Position numbers and translations under genes: made by a program. Positions 14,078 to 20,838 of a stretch of DNA of 54,762 nucleotides are shown here, piece after piece (the stretch's first letter is position 1; each line of letters begins with the position of its first letter). Source of the stretch: Nonomuraea indica (GTDB lineage: Bacteria; Actinomycetota; Actinomycetes; Streptosporangiales; Streptosporangiaceae); NCBI RefSeq assembly GCF_002850745.1, contig NZ_PJOK01000087.1, forward strand, positions 1-54,762, read 5' to 3'. Below the pieces are notes generated by a model. The model saw only the letters and a list, made by a program, of their open reading frames with translations. It searched no databases and was not told the origin of the DNA.

Positions 14078-14597
14078 CATCCCCGAGGAGGCCGTACAGG
14101 CCGCCGACGACGCCTGGATCAACAGCGAAGGGCTCTTCGGGAGGGGTCAGATGGACCACGCGCTCGCCGCCGCCTACCCCATCATCGCCGCCCAGGTACG
14201 TCGAGAGGTGGCCGACCAATTCCGCGCCAAGGCTGCCCGTATCCGGTCCATCCCCGACGACGGACTCAACATGGGCCAGATCTGGCACCGCCACGAGCTG
14301 GCGACCGACTACGAGCAGAAGGCGGACGAGATAGACCCCCGCCAGACCGGAGAAGCCCCCGATCCCCTCGCCGTTCTCGACGACACCGGCGACTACCCGC
14401 GCAAGGATGAGCCCATGCAGGTCATCACCACCACCGCGAGCGACTGCTACCACGCCAGCGAGGACTGCCCCGCCTGGAAGGCGGGCCGGCAGGGGAGCGA
14501 AGCGCACGGCTACACCCTCCACGAGATCCGCAGACTCACGGTCGCGGACGCCGAGGCCGCGAAGAAGAAACCCTGTCCGACCTGCGTCACGCCGTGA
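14070..14597 (+). CDS. Hypothetical protein with C-terminal Cys motif
   Basis: 175 residues from ATG 14070. The helical N-terminal part (about 1-85) resembles generic actinophage proteins that begin with an EEAVQAADDAW helix. The C-terminal part (about 110-175: VITTTASDCYHASEDCPAW, then CPTC) has four Cys and a His that may form a zinc site. Internal ATG 14413 (MQVITTTAS) could start this C-terminal domain separately. Coupled on both sides; function unknown. Confidence 0.55.
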   Translation: MPDIPEEAVQAADDAWINSEGLFGRGQMDHALAAAYPIIAAQVRREVADQFRAKAARIRSIPDDGLNMGQIWHRHELATDYEQKADEIDPRQTGEAPDPLAVLDDTGDYPRKDEPMQVITTTASDCYHASEDCPAWKAGRQGSEAHGYTLHEIRRLTVADAEAAKKKPCPTCVTP

Positions 14598-14848
14598 CCC
14601 TGCTCGACCTCGACGTCTTCCCGTTGTCGCCGATGTACTGCCTCGGCGGCTGCGGGAGGCTCCTATGGGACCCCAAGTCCCGCAAGCGCAGGTACGGGCG
14701 GGAGTGCGCCGAGAAGCTCGGCATCATCGACCCTGGCTTGCCGCGCTTCTCTCGGCGAGACGGCGGGGACTGTGACGGACAGACGGACCTGTTCGGGGAC
14801 GACCAACAACCTGGAGCGCCAAATCCTCTCAAGTCGGATACTGCGTGA
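14594..14848 (+). CDS. DUF6011-like zinc protein
   Basis: 84 residues from a GTG overlapping the previous stop. CLGGCGRLLWDPKSRKRRYG followed by RECAEKLG matches the short treble-clef pattern C-x3-CGR-x-L-x-DP-x-SR-x-GxxC of DUF6011-type phage proteins. The polar tail ends in PNPLKSDTA. Role unknown; nucleic-acid binding is plausible. Confidence 0.6.
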   Translation: MTLLDLDVFPLSPMYCLGGCGRLLWDPKSRKRRYGRECAEKLGIIDPGLPRFSRRDGGDCDGQTDLFGDDQQPGAPNPLKSDTA

Positions 14849-14860
14849 CATCGTGGGTTA

Positions 14861-15106
14861 ATGCACCACCCGAACGACCGGAGAAGCTGGACCGAAGCCC
14901 TCATAGACCGCGCAGCCCGAGCCGCATTCCCCAACTGGACGCGCCAGGACGACGACTGGACCAGCCTCTACACCAGCTTCCCGGACGGCAACCCGACGAC
15001 AGAGGTCGCCGTCTACCGAGGCCACGACCGCATCCACTACCGCCGATACACCGGCGACGACCTCGAACGCTTCTGGACCGGACTACTCGAAGAGAGGCCC
15101 GAATAG
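14861..15106 (+). CDS. Hypothetical acidic protein
   Basis: 81 residues from ATG 14861, 12 bases after the previous stop. A helical start (EALIDRAARAAFPNW) leads to an Asp/Trp/Thr-rich middle and a final helix. No family recognised. It ends the small-gene cluster; the next 156 bases (15107-15262) hold a GC-rich hairpin-prone stretch (GGCGG at about 15167 with CCGCC at about 15190) and probably the promoter of the following operon, which I could not place with confidence. Confidence 0.5.
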   Translation: MHHPNDRRSWTEALIDRAARAAFPNWTRQDDDWTSLYTSFPDGNPTTEVAVYRGHDRIHYRRYTGDDLERFWTGLLEERPE

Positions 15107-15262
15107 CCGCAGGTCGCTCGGATGCCACCTGCACAAACGTGGCACTAGGCTGATCCAAAACGAAGGCGGCCCCCCGCGCCCACGGGAGACCGCCCTCAAC
15201 ACCAAACACCCCAACGGCCCCACAGCCGCTCCCGACCAGCGTACGACCTCGGGGGAGGCAAC

Positions 15263-16006
15263 GTGCCCATCACCAGCGACGCCTGCAACGGACCGTGCAA
15301 CCACGCCGCACGCAACGCCTGGAACGCCTACGACCAAGCAACTCTCGCCCACGCCAACGCCATACAAGCATGGCTCGCCCAGCCCGGCGACGACCGCGGC
15401 CCACACCCCGCACCACCCGAACAGCCCACCCTGCCCATCCACCACGGCGACCCCGTATGGGACCACCGCTGCGCCCGCCTCATCCGCGCCGCCCTCCACG
15501 AAATCGACGACACCGCCGCACTCCTCGCCGCCGGCGTAGACGGACACCGCGGAGGCACCCGCTCAGGACTCAACGGCATCGCCGCCCCCTCCCACGTCAG
15601 CATCATCGACACCCTCGACGAGCTGTACGGCGCCCTCACCCTCGTCGAAGACCAGTGGCGGGAAGTACGCCACTATCCGCCCCGCCCCCGCAGAGCCCGC
15701 GGCTCCCACGCCCGCACCCTCGCCATCGGCTGGCTCCTCGGCGAACTCGACGACATCCTCCTCCACCCCGGCAGCGTGCAATTCGGCCTCGACGTCCTCG
15801 CCTGGCAGCGCAGACTCCGCGCCATGACCAAGAGCGACCCCGCCAACACCATGTCGCCCATCCGCTGCCCCCGCTGCACCGAGAGGCAGGTACGCCGCAA
15901 AGACGACGGCTACTACGAATGCGCCTGCGGCAGGCTCCTCAACCAGACCGAACACGACGCCGAATACACGCGGCAGGCCGACGAACACGCCCAGGTGTCG
16001 GCGTGA
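15263..16006 (+). CDS. Hypothetical protein with C-terminal zinc ribbon
   Basis: 247 residues from GTG 15263, after GGGGGAGG. N-terminal CNGPCNHAARNAWNAYDQAT and a long helical body (about 20-190) are followed by a ribbon CPRCTERQVRRKDDGYYECACG (C201, C204, C218, C220). Codon choice is strikingly C-rich compared with neighbours. Similar proteins occur at the head of late operons in Streptomyces prophages; function unknown. Overlaps the next GTG (GTGA). Confidence 0.6.
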   Translation: MPITSDACNGPCNHAARNAWNAYDQATLAHANAIQAWLAQPGDDRGPHPAPPEQPTLPIHHGDPVWDHRCARLIRAALHEIDDTAALLAAGVDGHRGGTRSGLNGIAAPSHVSIIDTLDELYGALTLVEDQWREVRHYPPRPRRARGSHARTLAIGWLLGELDDILLHPGSVQFGLDVLAWQRRLRAMTKSDPANTMSPIRCPRCTERQVRRKDDGYYECACGRLLNQTEHDAEYTRQADEHAQVSA

Positions 16007-16671
16007 ATGACCTCTTGAACCGCGATGACCTGATGAAGCAGGTCGGCGCGATCTGGTGCGATGAGCACTCGCGGTGGGAGTGCTCGAAGAGGTCGAAGCG
16101 ACGGCCTGGTGATCGCTGTCATGCGTCGCCGATCCGGGGCACGAATGCGTGTCGCACGCATGGCGGGCAGCGTACGGACGTGTTGAAGGCGAAGGGTGAG
16201 GCGCTCAGTGCGTGGCGGGCGGTCCCGGGCCGGCAGGACGTCAGCCCGGCTGAGGCGGTGATGGCGATGCTGCAAATGTCGTGGGCTCGGGTGCATGTGT
16301 ACGCGGGCCTGCTGGAGGCGCAGCTCGATGAGGCGGACCCGTCGCGCGGGGTTGGCTACGGTGAGGGGCTGGTCGGGCACACGTTCAGTGCGTCGCCGAG
16401 CGTCGGCGTGTACGAGTCGGGCGAGGCCGTCCGCGGCCTGGCGCAGCTTGAAGCGGCCGAACGGGACCGGTGCGTCCGCTACGCCAAGACCGCGCACGAC
16501 ATGGGGATCGCCGACCGTGAGATCCGACTCGCCGAGGCGCAGGGCCAGATGCTCGCCGGCGTCATCTCCCGCATCCTCGACGCTCTGGACCTGTCGGCGG
16601 CGCAGCGGGCGCTCGTATCCACGGTGGTGCCGCGCGAGCTGCTCGCTATCGCGGGGGAGACGGCACGGTGA
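16003..16671 (+). CDS. Possible small terminase subunit (HGG-motif protein)
   Basis: 222 residues from GTG 16003. The N-terminal zinc-like motif RCHASPIRGTNACRTHGGQR (about 40-60) is typical of proteins that precede phage packaging genes and are often labelled small terminase or DNA-binding. The rest is helical. The large terminase lies 6.7 kb downstream, separated by fibre-like genes, so the pairing is uncertain. An alternative is a regulator of the late operon. Confidence 0.5.
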   Translation: MNDLLNRDDLMKQVGAIWCDEHSRWECSKRSKRRPGDRCHASPIRGTNACRTHGGQRTDVLKAKGEALSAWRAVPGRQDVSPAEAVMAMLQMSWARVHVYAGLLEAQLDEADPSRGVGYGEGLVGHTFSASPSVGVYESGEAVRGLAQLEAAERDRCVRYAKTAHDMGIADREIRLAEAQGQMLAGVISRILDALDLSAAQRALVSTVVPRELLAIAGETAR

Positions 16672-16910
16672 TCCGTTTCCTGTGGCGTGCGTACTCGGCG
16701 CCGGCCGAGAGTGAGGCAGCGAGGACGCTCAAGGTGCTCATCCCGCTGGAGATCGCAGCGTTCGCCTACCGGCTGGTCGCTCCCGCCGGGTGGCCTGCTC
16801 TGTCGGGGACGACGTTCATGCAGGTGTGCTTGTGGCTCGCCCTTCTGTGGTTTGTCCGGCAGCGGGATCAAGCTCGGGCCGAGATCACGGAACGGGCTGA
16901 TCTGCGATAA
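16668..16910 (+). CDS. Small two-span membrane protein
   Basis: 80 residues, start overlapping the upstream stop by 4 bases. Two hydrophobic stretches (about 22-42 and 48-65, the second with LWLALLWFV) and a charged C-terminal RQRDQARAEITERADLR tail. Its TAA overlaps the ATG of the next tiny gene (TAATG). Role unknown; membrane-anchored phage proteins of this size are common beside packaging genes. Confidence 0.55.
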   Translation: MIRFLWRAYSAPAESEAARTLKVLIPLEIAAFAYRLVAPAGWPALSGTTFMQVCLWLALLWFVRQRDQARAEITERADLR

Positions 16911-17062
16911 TGGATCTCATGACGGACACTGCCACGCTCGGCTGCGACGTGCACGAAGTCGCTGACGGCGTGCTCGTCGTCCCCCACGTGCTGCCCATCC
17001 ACGTCCCCTACTCGGCGCTGTCGTTGAGCGTCGGGGAGTGGGTCGGTATAAGCCCAAGTTGA
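16910..17062 (+). CDS. 50-residue coupled small protein
   Basis: ATG 16910 overlaps the preceding TAA (TAATG); a second ATG at 16919 is also possible. The product is moderately hydrophobic with Val/Leu-rich strands (GVLVVPHVLP) and one Cys. It ends before a terminator-like hairpin at 17106. Supported by coupling only. Confidence 0.4.
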   Translation: MDLMTDTATLGCDVHEVADGVLVVPHVLPIHVPYSALSLSVGEWVGISPS

Positions 17063-17105
17063 TACAACACACCGTATGTGTAACACTACGCGCAGACGGA
17101 ACAGG

Positions 17106-17136
17106 AATGCCCTCACGCACCTCGCGGAGGGCATTT
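17106..17136 (+). terminator. Terminator-like hairpin AATGCCCTC/GAGGGCATT
   Basis: AATGCCCTC (17106-17114) pairs with GAGGGCATT (17127-17135); an inner CGC/GCG stem extends it. It is followed by TTCGCGTT. It separates the 15263-17062 genes from the MerR-like gene at 17155. Confidence 0.6.
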
Positions 17137-17154
17137 CGCGTTACAGGGGGTGAC

Positions 17155-17391
17155 ATGCTCCCCGAACCCGTGACCGCCCAGACAGCCGCCGCCCGGCTCC
17201 GCAAACAGCCCGGCACCATCCGGCAGTGGGCCCGCCGCTACCACGCACGCCAACTCGGCACCATCGACCGGGCCACCTACTACGACTACGGCGACCTCGC
17301 CGCCATCGACGGATTCATCCACCGCGGCGAACCCGTCCCCGCCACACCCGAGCTGCGCGCCGCACACCGCGACCAGCTCCGCGCGGCCTAG
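17155..17391 (+). CDS. MerR-like helix-turn-helix protein
   Basis: 78 residues from ATG 17155 with GGGGGTG upstream. The TAQTAAARLRKQPGTIRQWARR segment (about 7-28) is a winged helix-turn-helix of the MerR/excisionase type, used for DNA binding. The tail RATYYDYGDLAAIDGFIHRG is also typical of MerR-like phage proteins that recognise DNA or act as excisionase-like factors. It may regulate the late operon that begins at 17550. Confidence 0.65.
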   Translation: MLPEPVTAQTAAARLRKQPGTIRQWARRYHARQLGTIDRATYYDYGDLAAIDGFIHRGEPVPATPELRAAHRDQLRAA

Positions 17392-17477
17392 ACGCCGCTA
17401 GAAACCCGAAGACGCGCGCTCCGCCCCTGCCGAGCGTGCCCGGCCAGGCAGCCCGCCCCACGGCTGTAGGGCCCCAC

Positions 17478-17524
17478 GGTGCGGCCCGGCTTGGGGGCTG
17501 GGGGGTCACAGGCCGGGCCGCACC
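17478..17524. promoter_or_regulatory. 13-bp perfect inverted repeat before structural genes
   Basis: GGTGCGGCCCGGC (17478-17490) and GCCGGGCCGCACC (17512-17524) pair perfectly around a G-rich 21-base loop. It stands in a 158-base gene-free gap, 25 bases before the first structural gene. A terminator, an antitermination or RNA-processing site, or a packaging recognition site are all possible. Confidence 0.6.
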
Positions 17525-17549
17525 ACCAGGAGACGAAGCGGGAGGCGTC

Positions 17550-18353
17550 ATGCAGTGGCCGATCCCGCCCTTTCCCGTCAAGGCCGTCGTCGGCACCGAA
17601 ACGTCCGTCTCCGCCAACAGCGCCAACACCAAAGGCAACTGGATCACCCTCCTCACCCTCCCTGCCGGCGCAGCAGCCTCCTGGCTCAGTCTCGGCACCC
17701 TCCAGATCAGCCAAGCCGGCGATCGTGCCGGACTCATGGACATCGCCATCGGAGGAGCAGGCAGCGAAACCATCGTCGCCGCCGACCTCGTCGTCGGATA
17801 CCGCGACCACAGCGCCACCCTGTTCCCTCTGCACATCCCCGCAGGCGCCACCATCCGCGCCCGGCTCGCCACCGCACTCTCGTCCATGAACATTTGGACG
17901 ACAGCCACCGCCTACTGCGGCGAACCCGAGTCCGGCCTGACGACACCCGGCCGAATCACCACTTACGGCACGGTGCCCGCGACGTCCAGCGGCACCCACG
18001 TCACTCCCAGCGGCAGCATGAACGTGAAAGGCTCCTGGGCCGAGCTCGCCGCCGCGACGACCTCCCCCATCCACGCCCTCATGGTTTTAGTCCAGTCATC
18101 CACGTCGGCGCCATCCAGCGCCCGATACGCCATCGACATCGGCATCGGCGGCGCCGGGTCCGAAACTGTGATCGTGCCGGACCACCACGTGCGCACCCAG
18201 AACAGCCCCGCCTACGTGTACCCGCAATCCCCGCAGTTCGTCCCCCTGTCGATGTGCATCCCGGCCGGCGTCAGGCTGGCAGCGCGCTGCGCCGTAACGT
18301 CCGGCTCGGTGACGACCCCCATCGAGGTCGCCGTCTACGGCTTCACCTACTAG
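17550..18353 (+). CDS. Phage structural protein with internal duplication
   Basis: 267 residues from ATG 17550. Two tandem beta-rich domains of about 125 residues each carry the same core IGGAGSETIV (about 70-79 and 200-209) and the same KG-x-W opening. It is probably a virion decoration, fibre-base or receptor-contact protein. It opens the late gene block and precedes other appendage-like genes. Exact virion location cannot be told. Confidence 0.6.
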   Translation: MQWPIPPFPVKAVVGTETSVSANSANTKGNWITLLTLPAGAAASWLSLGTLQISQAGDRAGLMDIAIGGAGSETIVAADLVVGYRDHSATLFPLHIPAGATIRARLATALSSMNIWTTATAYCGEPESGLTTPGRITTYGTVPATSSGTHVTPSGSMNVKGSWAELAAATTSPIHALMVLVQSSTSAPSSARYAIDIGIGGAGSETVIVPDHHVRTQNSPAYVYPQSPQFVPLSMCIPAGVRLAARCAVTSGSVTTPIEVAVYGFTY

Positions 18354-18363
18354 GAGGCCCGTC

Positions 18364-18708
18364 GTGGCGTTGACCATCACCGCATCGGGCACCCAGGCCG
18401 CGACCGTCAATACCGAGCACACCCTCACCACGCTCACCGGGCCGAAGACATACACGCTCCATGTCGACTGCAACGCCCTCACGCACGGGACCGGCACTGC
18501 CGACGAGCTGGAGCTCCGCATCAAGGCCAACGTCCTGTCCGGCGGCACGGAGCGGGTTGTCTACATGGCCACGTTCGTTGGCGCCCAAGACATCCCCGTC
18601 AAGATCTCGCTGCCGGTACCGGTGCCGCAGACGGCGACGGTGACGCTCAAGCAGACTGCCGGGACGGGCCGCAGCTTCCCGTGGGCAGTCACGACGCCTG
18701 ACAGCTGA
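18364..18708 (+). CDS. Small beta-rich phage structural protein
   Basis: 114 residues from GTG 18364. Repeated Thr/Val strands and the pattern KTYTLHVDCNALTHGTGTAD, then ELELRIKANVLSGG match a family of small beta-sandwich proteins found among phage structural genes. The stop overlaps the next ATG (TGATG). Probably part of the same appendage as its neighbours. Confidence 0.6.
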   Translation: MALTITASGTQAATVNTEHTLTTLTGPKTYTLHVDCNALTHGTGTADELELRIKANVLSGGTERVVYMATFVGAQDIPVKISLPVPVPQTATVTLKQTAGTGRSFPWAVTTPDS

Positions 18709-19310
18709 TGTCCCGCTACCGCGACCGGACAATTCCCCGCGGCGGGGGACTTGTCGAGGCGGACATCGCTGCCACCCTGCCGCCCTTGGGCATGGCGACG
18801 ACCGGCACGGTCACCGTCACAGGCGTTGCATCTGCCGGCCTGCCCGCTCTCACCGCGAGCGCGGAAGGCACCATCACAGCGTCGGGGCAGTTTGACGCCG
18901 CCCTGCCCGGACTGGCCGCGTCGGCGGTCGGCTCCGTACAGGCGCCCGGCCTGCTCGACGCGATGCTGCCCCCGCTCGCCGCCCAGTTCGCGGGCGAGCT
19001 AACCGGAGGGTTCGCCACCCCCGTCCTGCCGCCGCTCGCCGCCACACTCGAAGGCGCTCTCCGCGTCCACGGCACTACACCGGCCACCTTGCCGAGCCTT
19101 ACCGCCAGCCTGACCGGCGTCATCGAGATCCCGCACGGCGACGTTACATTCACCGCCGGGCCGCCCCGCCGAGGCTGGGAGGCCAGCACCCCCGCCGCCG
19201 ACTGGGCCGCCAACCAGCCCGACAGCCGGTGGGCCGCCCGCCCGCCCGACCGGACCTGGTCCGCGAACACGCCAACCCGCTCCTGGGCCGCCCGCCAACC
19301 CACCACGTAG
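18708..19310 (+). CDS. Short LPPL-repeat fibre-like protein
   Basis: 200 residues. After a basic N-terminus, six 21-residue units (about 20-149) each begin with L-P-x-L at residues 24, 45, 66, 87, 107 and 128 and contain A-x3-G about 5 residues later. The C-terminus is a different repeat: Trp at 157, 166, 175, 184 and 193, an exact 9-residue period (consensus W-x-A-x2-P-x3). The protein looks like a fibrous shaft with an attachment segment. The larger gene at 20839 uses the same two repeat types. It pairs with the small gene immediately downstream. Confidence 0.65.
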   Translation: MSRYRDRTIPRGGGLVEADIAATLPPLGMATTGTVTVTGVASAGLPALTASAEGTITASGQFDAALPGLAASAVGSVQAPGLLDAMLPPLAAQFAGELTGGFATPVLPPLAATLEGALRVHGTTPATLPSLTASLTGVIEIPHGDVTFTAGPPRRGWEASTPAADWAANQPDSRWAARPPDRTWSANTPTRSWAARQPTT

Positions 19311-19319
19311 GGGGTGACC

Positions 19320-19613
19320 GTGGCCATCCCCCGCATCCCCGCCGCGTCAGTCGAATACCTGAAAGTGCCGATCAGCGCCTACCCAGCCGGCGTTGCCCTT
19401 GACGATCTGCCCGTCGAACTCGCGGTCGTCCCCGACGGGCAAACGCCCACCGGCGGCGACTGGGAGACAGGGCTGTGGATCGACGACAACGCCGCCGTCC
19501 TCATCGGCACCGGCGGGCTCGTCCTCACCCCCGGCACCTACGACGTGTGGGTCCGCATCACCGCCACCCCCGAAACCCCGCTCCTGCCTGCTGGCAGCAT
19601 CCACATCATCTGA
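19320..19613 (+). CDS. Ig-like partner of LPPL-repeat protein
   Basis: 97 residues from GTG 19320, preceded by GGGGGTG; GTG 19314 is an alternative start. The pattern E-x-L-KVPISAYPAGVALDDLPVELAVVPDG, with IGTGGLVLTPGTYDVWVRIT, indicates an immunoglobulin-like beta sandwich. A clear homologue lies at 22860 beside the second repeat protein (shared VPIxAY/VPYHQD start, IG-x-G, LTPG-x-Y-x-VW-x-R). Confidence 0.6.
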   Translation: MAIPRIPAASVEYLKVPISAYPAGVALDDLPVELAVVPDGQTPTGGDWETGLWIDDNAAVLIGTGGLVLTPGTYDVWVRITATPETPLLPAGSIHII

Positions 19614-19627
19614 GAGGGAGGCCGGCA

Positions 19628-20059
19628 ATGGCCGTCCGCATCAACACCGCCGCCCGTAACGCGGCAGCCGACGCCGTCGCCGGGCTCGTCAACGGCGGTA
19701 CCGGGCCGGGCGTGATCCGCATCTACACGGGTTCGCAGCCTGCTAGCCCGGCGACCGCGCCCAGCGGCACGCTGCTGGCCGAGTTCACGCTCAGCGACCC
19801 GGCGTTCGCTGCGGCGGCGAGCGGCTCGGCTGCGCTCGACGTTACCCCGGCCCTCGTCGACCAGGGCCTCGCTGCGGGCACGGCCGGGTGGTTCCGCATC
19901 CTCGACAGCACGGAAGCGGCAGGGACCGGCCTCGGCGTGCTCGACGGGTCCGTCACCGCGACCGGCGGCGGCGGGGACATGACGCTGAACACCGTCACGA
20001 TCTCGGTCGGAGTGGACGTGGAACTGACCGGCGGTTCCATCACGATGCCCGCGTCCTGA
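19628..20059 (+). CDS. Phage structural protein, hypothetical
   Basis: 143 residues from ATG 19628, after GAGGGAGG. IYTGSQPASPATAPSGTLLA and EFTLSDPAFAAAASGSAALD are typical of a beta-sandwich family found near phage tail or head appendage genes. The rest is Gly/Thr-rich. The stop overlaps the next ATG (TGATG). Confidence 0.6.
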   Translation: MAVRINTAARNAAADAVAGLVNGGTGPGVIRIYTGSQPASPATAPSGTLLAEFTLSDPAFAAAASGSAALDVTPALVDQGLAAGTAGWFRILDSTEAAGTGLGVLDGSVTATGGGGDMTLNTVTISVGVDVELTGGSITMPAS

Positions 20060-20319
20060 TGGCGCTCACCGCAGTCAACAGGGCGCGCGTCCTCAACCAC
20101 TGGATGCGCCTCAACGAGACGCAACTCCCAGCGGTCACCAAACCGGACCTCGCCGCCGCGCTCGCGGCGATGGACGACTGGCTCGACGCGAACGTCACTT
20201 CGCTCAACGCCTCGATCCCGCAGCCCGCCCGGGCCGAACTGGGCGTCGCGATGAAGCACGAATTTCTCGCGTTCATCCTGATGCGGCGGGCGGGACGGTT
20301 GCAGACGGAGGAGGACTGA
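20059..20319 (+). CDS. Small helical phage protein
   Basis: 86 residues, start overlapping the upstream stop. All-helical (VNRARVLNHWMRLNETQLPA, then DLAAALAAMDDWLDANV). It resembles small helical proteins associated with neck or fibre assembly in siphovirus operons. A chaperone or adaptor role is possible; no family fixed. Confidence 0.55.
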   Translation: MALTAVNRARVLNHWMRLNETQLPAVTKPDLAAALAAMDDWLDANVTSLNASIPQPARAELGVAMKHEFLAFILMRRAGRLQTEED

Positions 20320-20322
20320 CCG

Positions 20323-20826
20323 TTGGCCACCGTACGGCAGCTACTCGCCCCCGAAGAGGCCGCGTTCGCCGCGTCCGGGTTCCCGCAGTTCGTGAAGGCG
20401 AACGGCACCGCCTTCCCTGTCACCGGTCTGGCGTTCGATGCCGCTGCGACGGAGTCCGCCTATTTCAAGCGGAAACTCCTCAGCTATGGGTCGGGCAGCC
20501 TCACCCTGTCCGTGGCCTGGTACGCCGACACCGCCTCCTCCGGCGTGGTCCGCTGGTCAGCGGCGGTCGCCTGCATCACCCCGAACACCGACTCGCAGGA
20601 CGTCGAAACGAAAGCGTTCGCGGCGGCCACCGACACCGACGACACCCATCTGGCCACGACGGGGCAGCGGCTCCACACGCACGACATCGTCGTCGCGAAC
20701 GTCGACTCGGCCGCCGCCGACGATTACGCGTGGATACGACTACAACGGCTCGCCGCGCACGCCAACGACACGTTGGCCGGTGACGCGATCGTGGTCGGGG
20801 TGGAGCTGTCCTACTCCGACACCTGA
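20323..20826 (+). CDS. Beta-rich phage structural protein
   Basis: 167 residues from TTG 20323 (GGAGGA at 20309-20314). LSVAWYADTASSGVVRWSAA and the later TTGQRLHTHDIVVANVDSAA form a recurring pattern of a beta-sandwich family seen in many tailed-phage structural clusters. It is probably a capsid decoration or tail appendage component. It precedes the large repeat protein by 12 bases. Confidence 0.62.
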   Translation: MATVRQLLAPEEAAFAASGFPQFVKANGTAFPVTGLAFDAAATESAYFKRKLLSYGSGSLTLSVAWYADTASSGVVRWSAAVACITPNTDSQDVETKAFAAATDTDDTHLATTGQRLHTHDIVVANVDSAAADDYAWIRLQRLAAHANDTLAGDAIVVGVELSYSDT

Positions 20827-20838
20827 TCGGGGGGCGTT

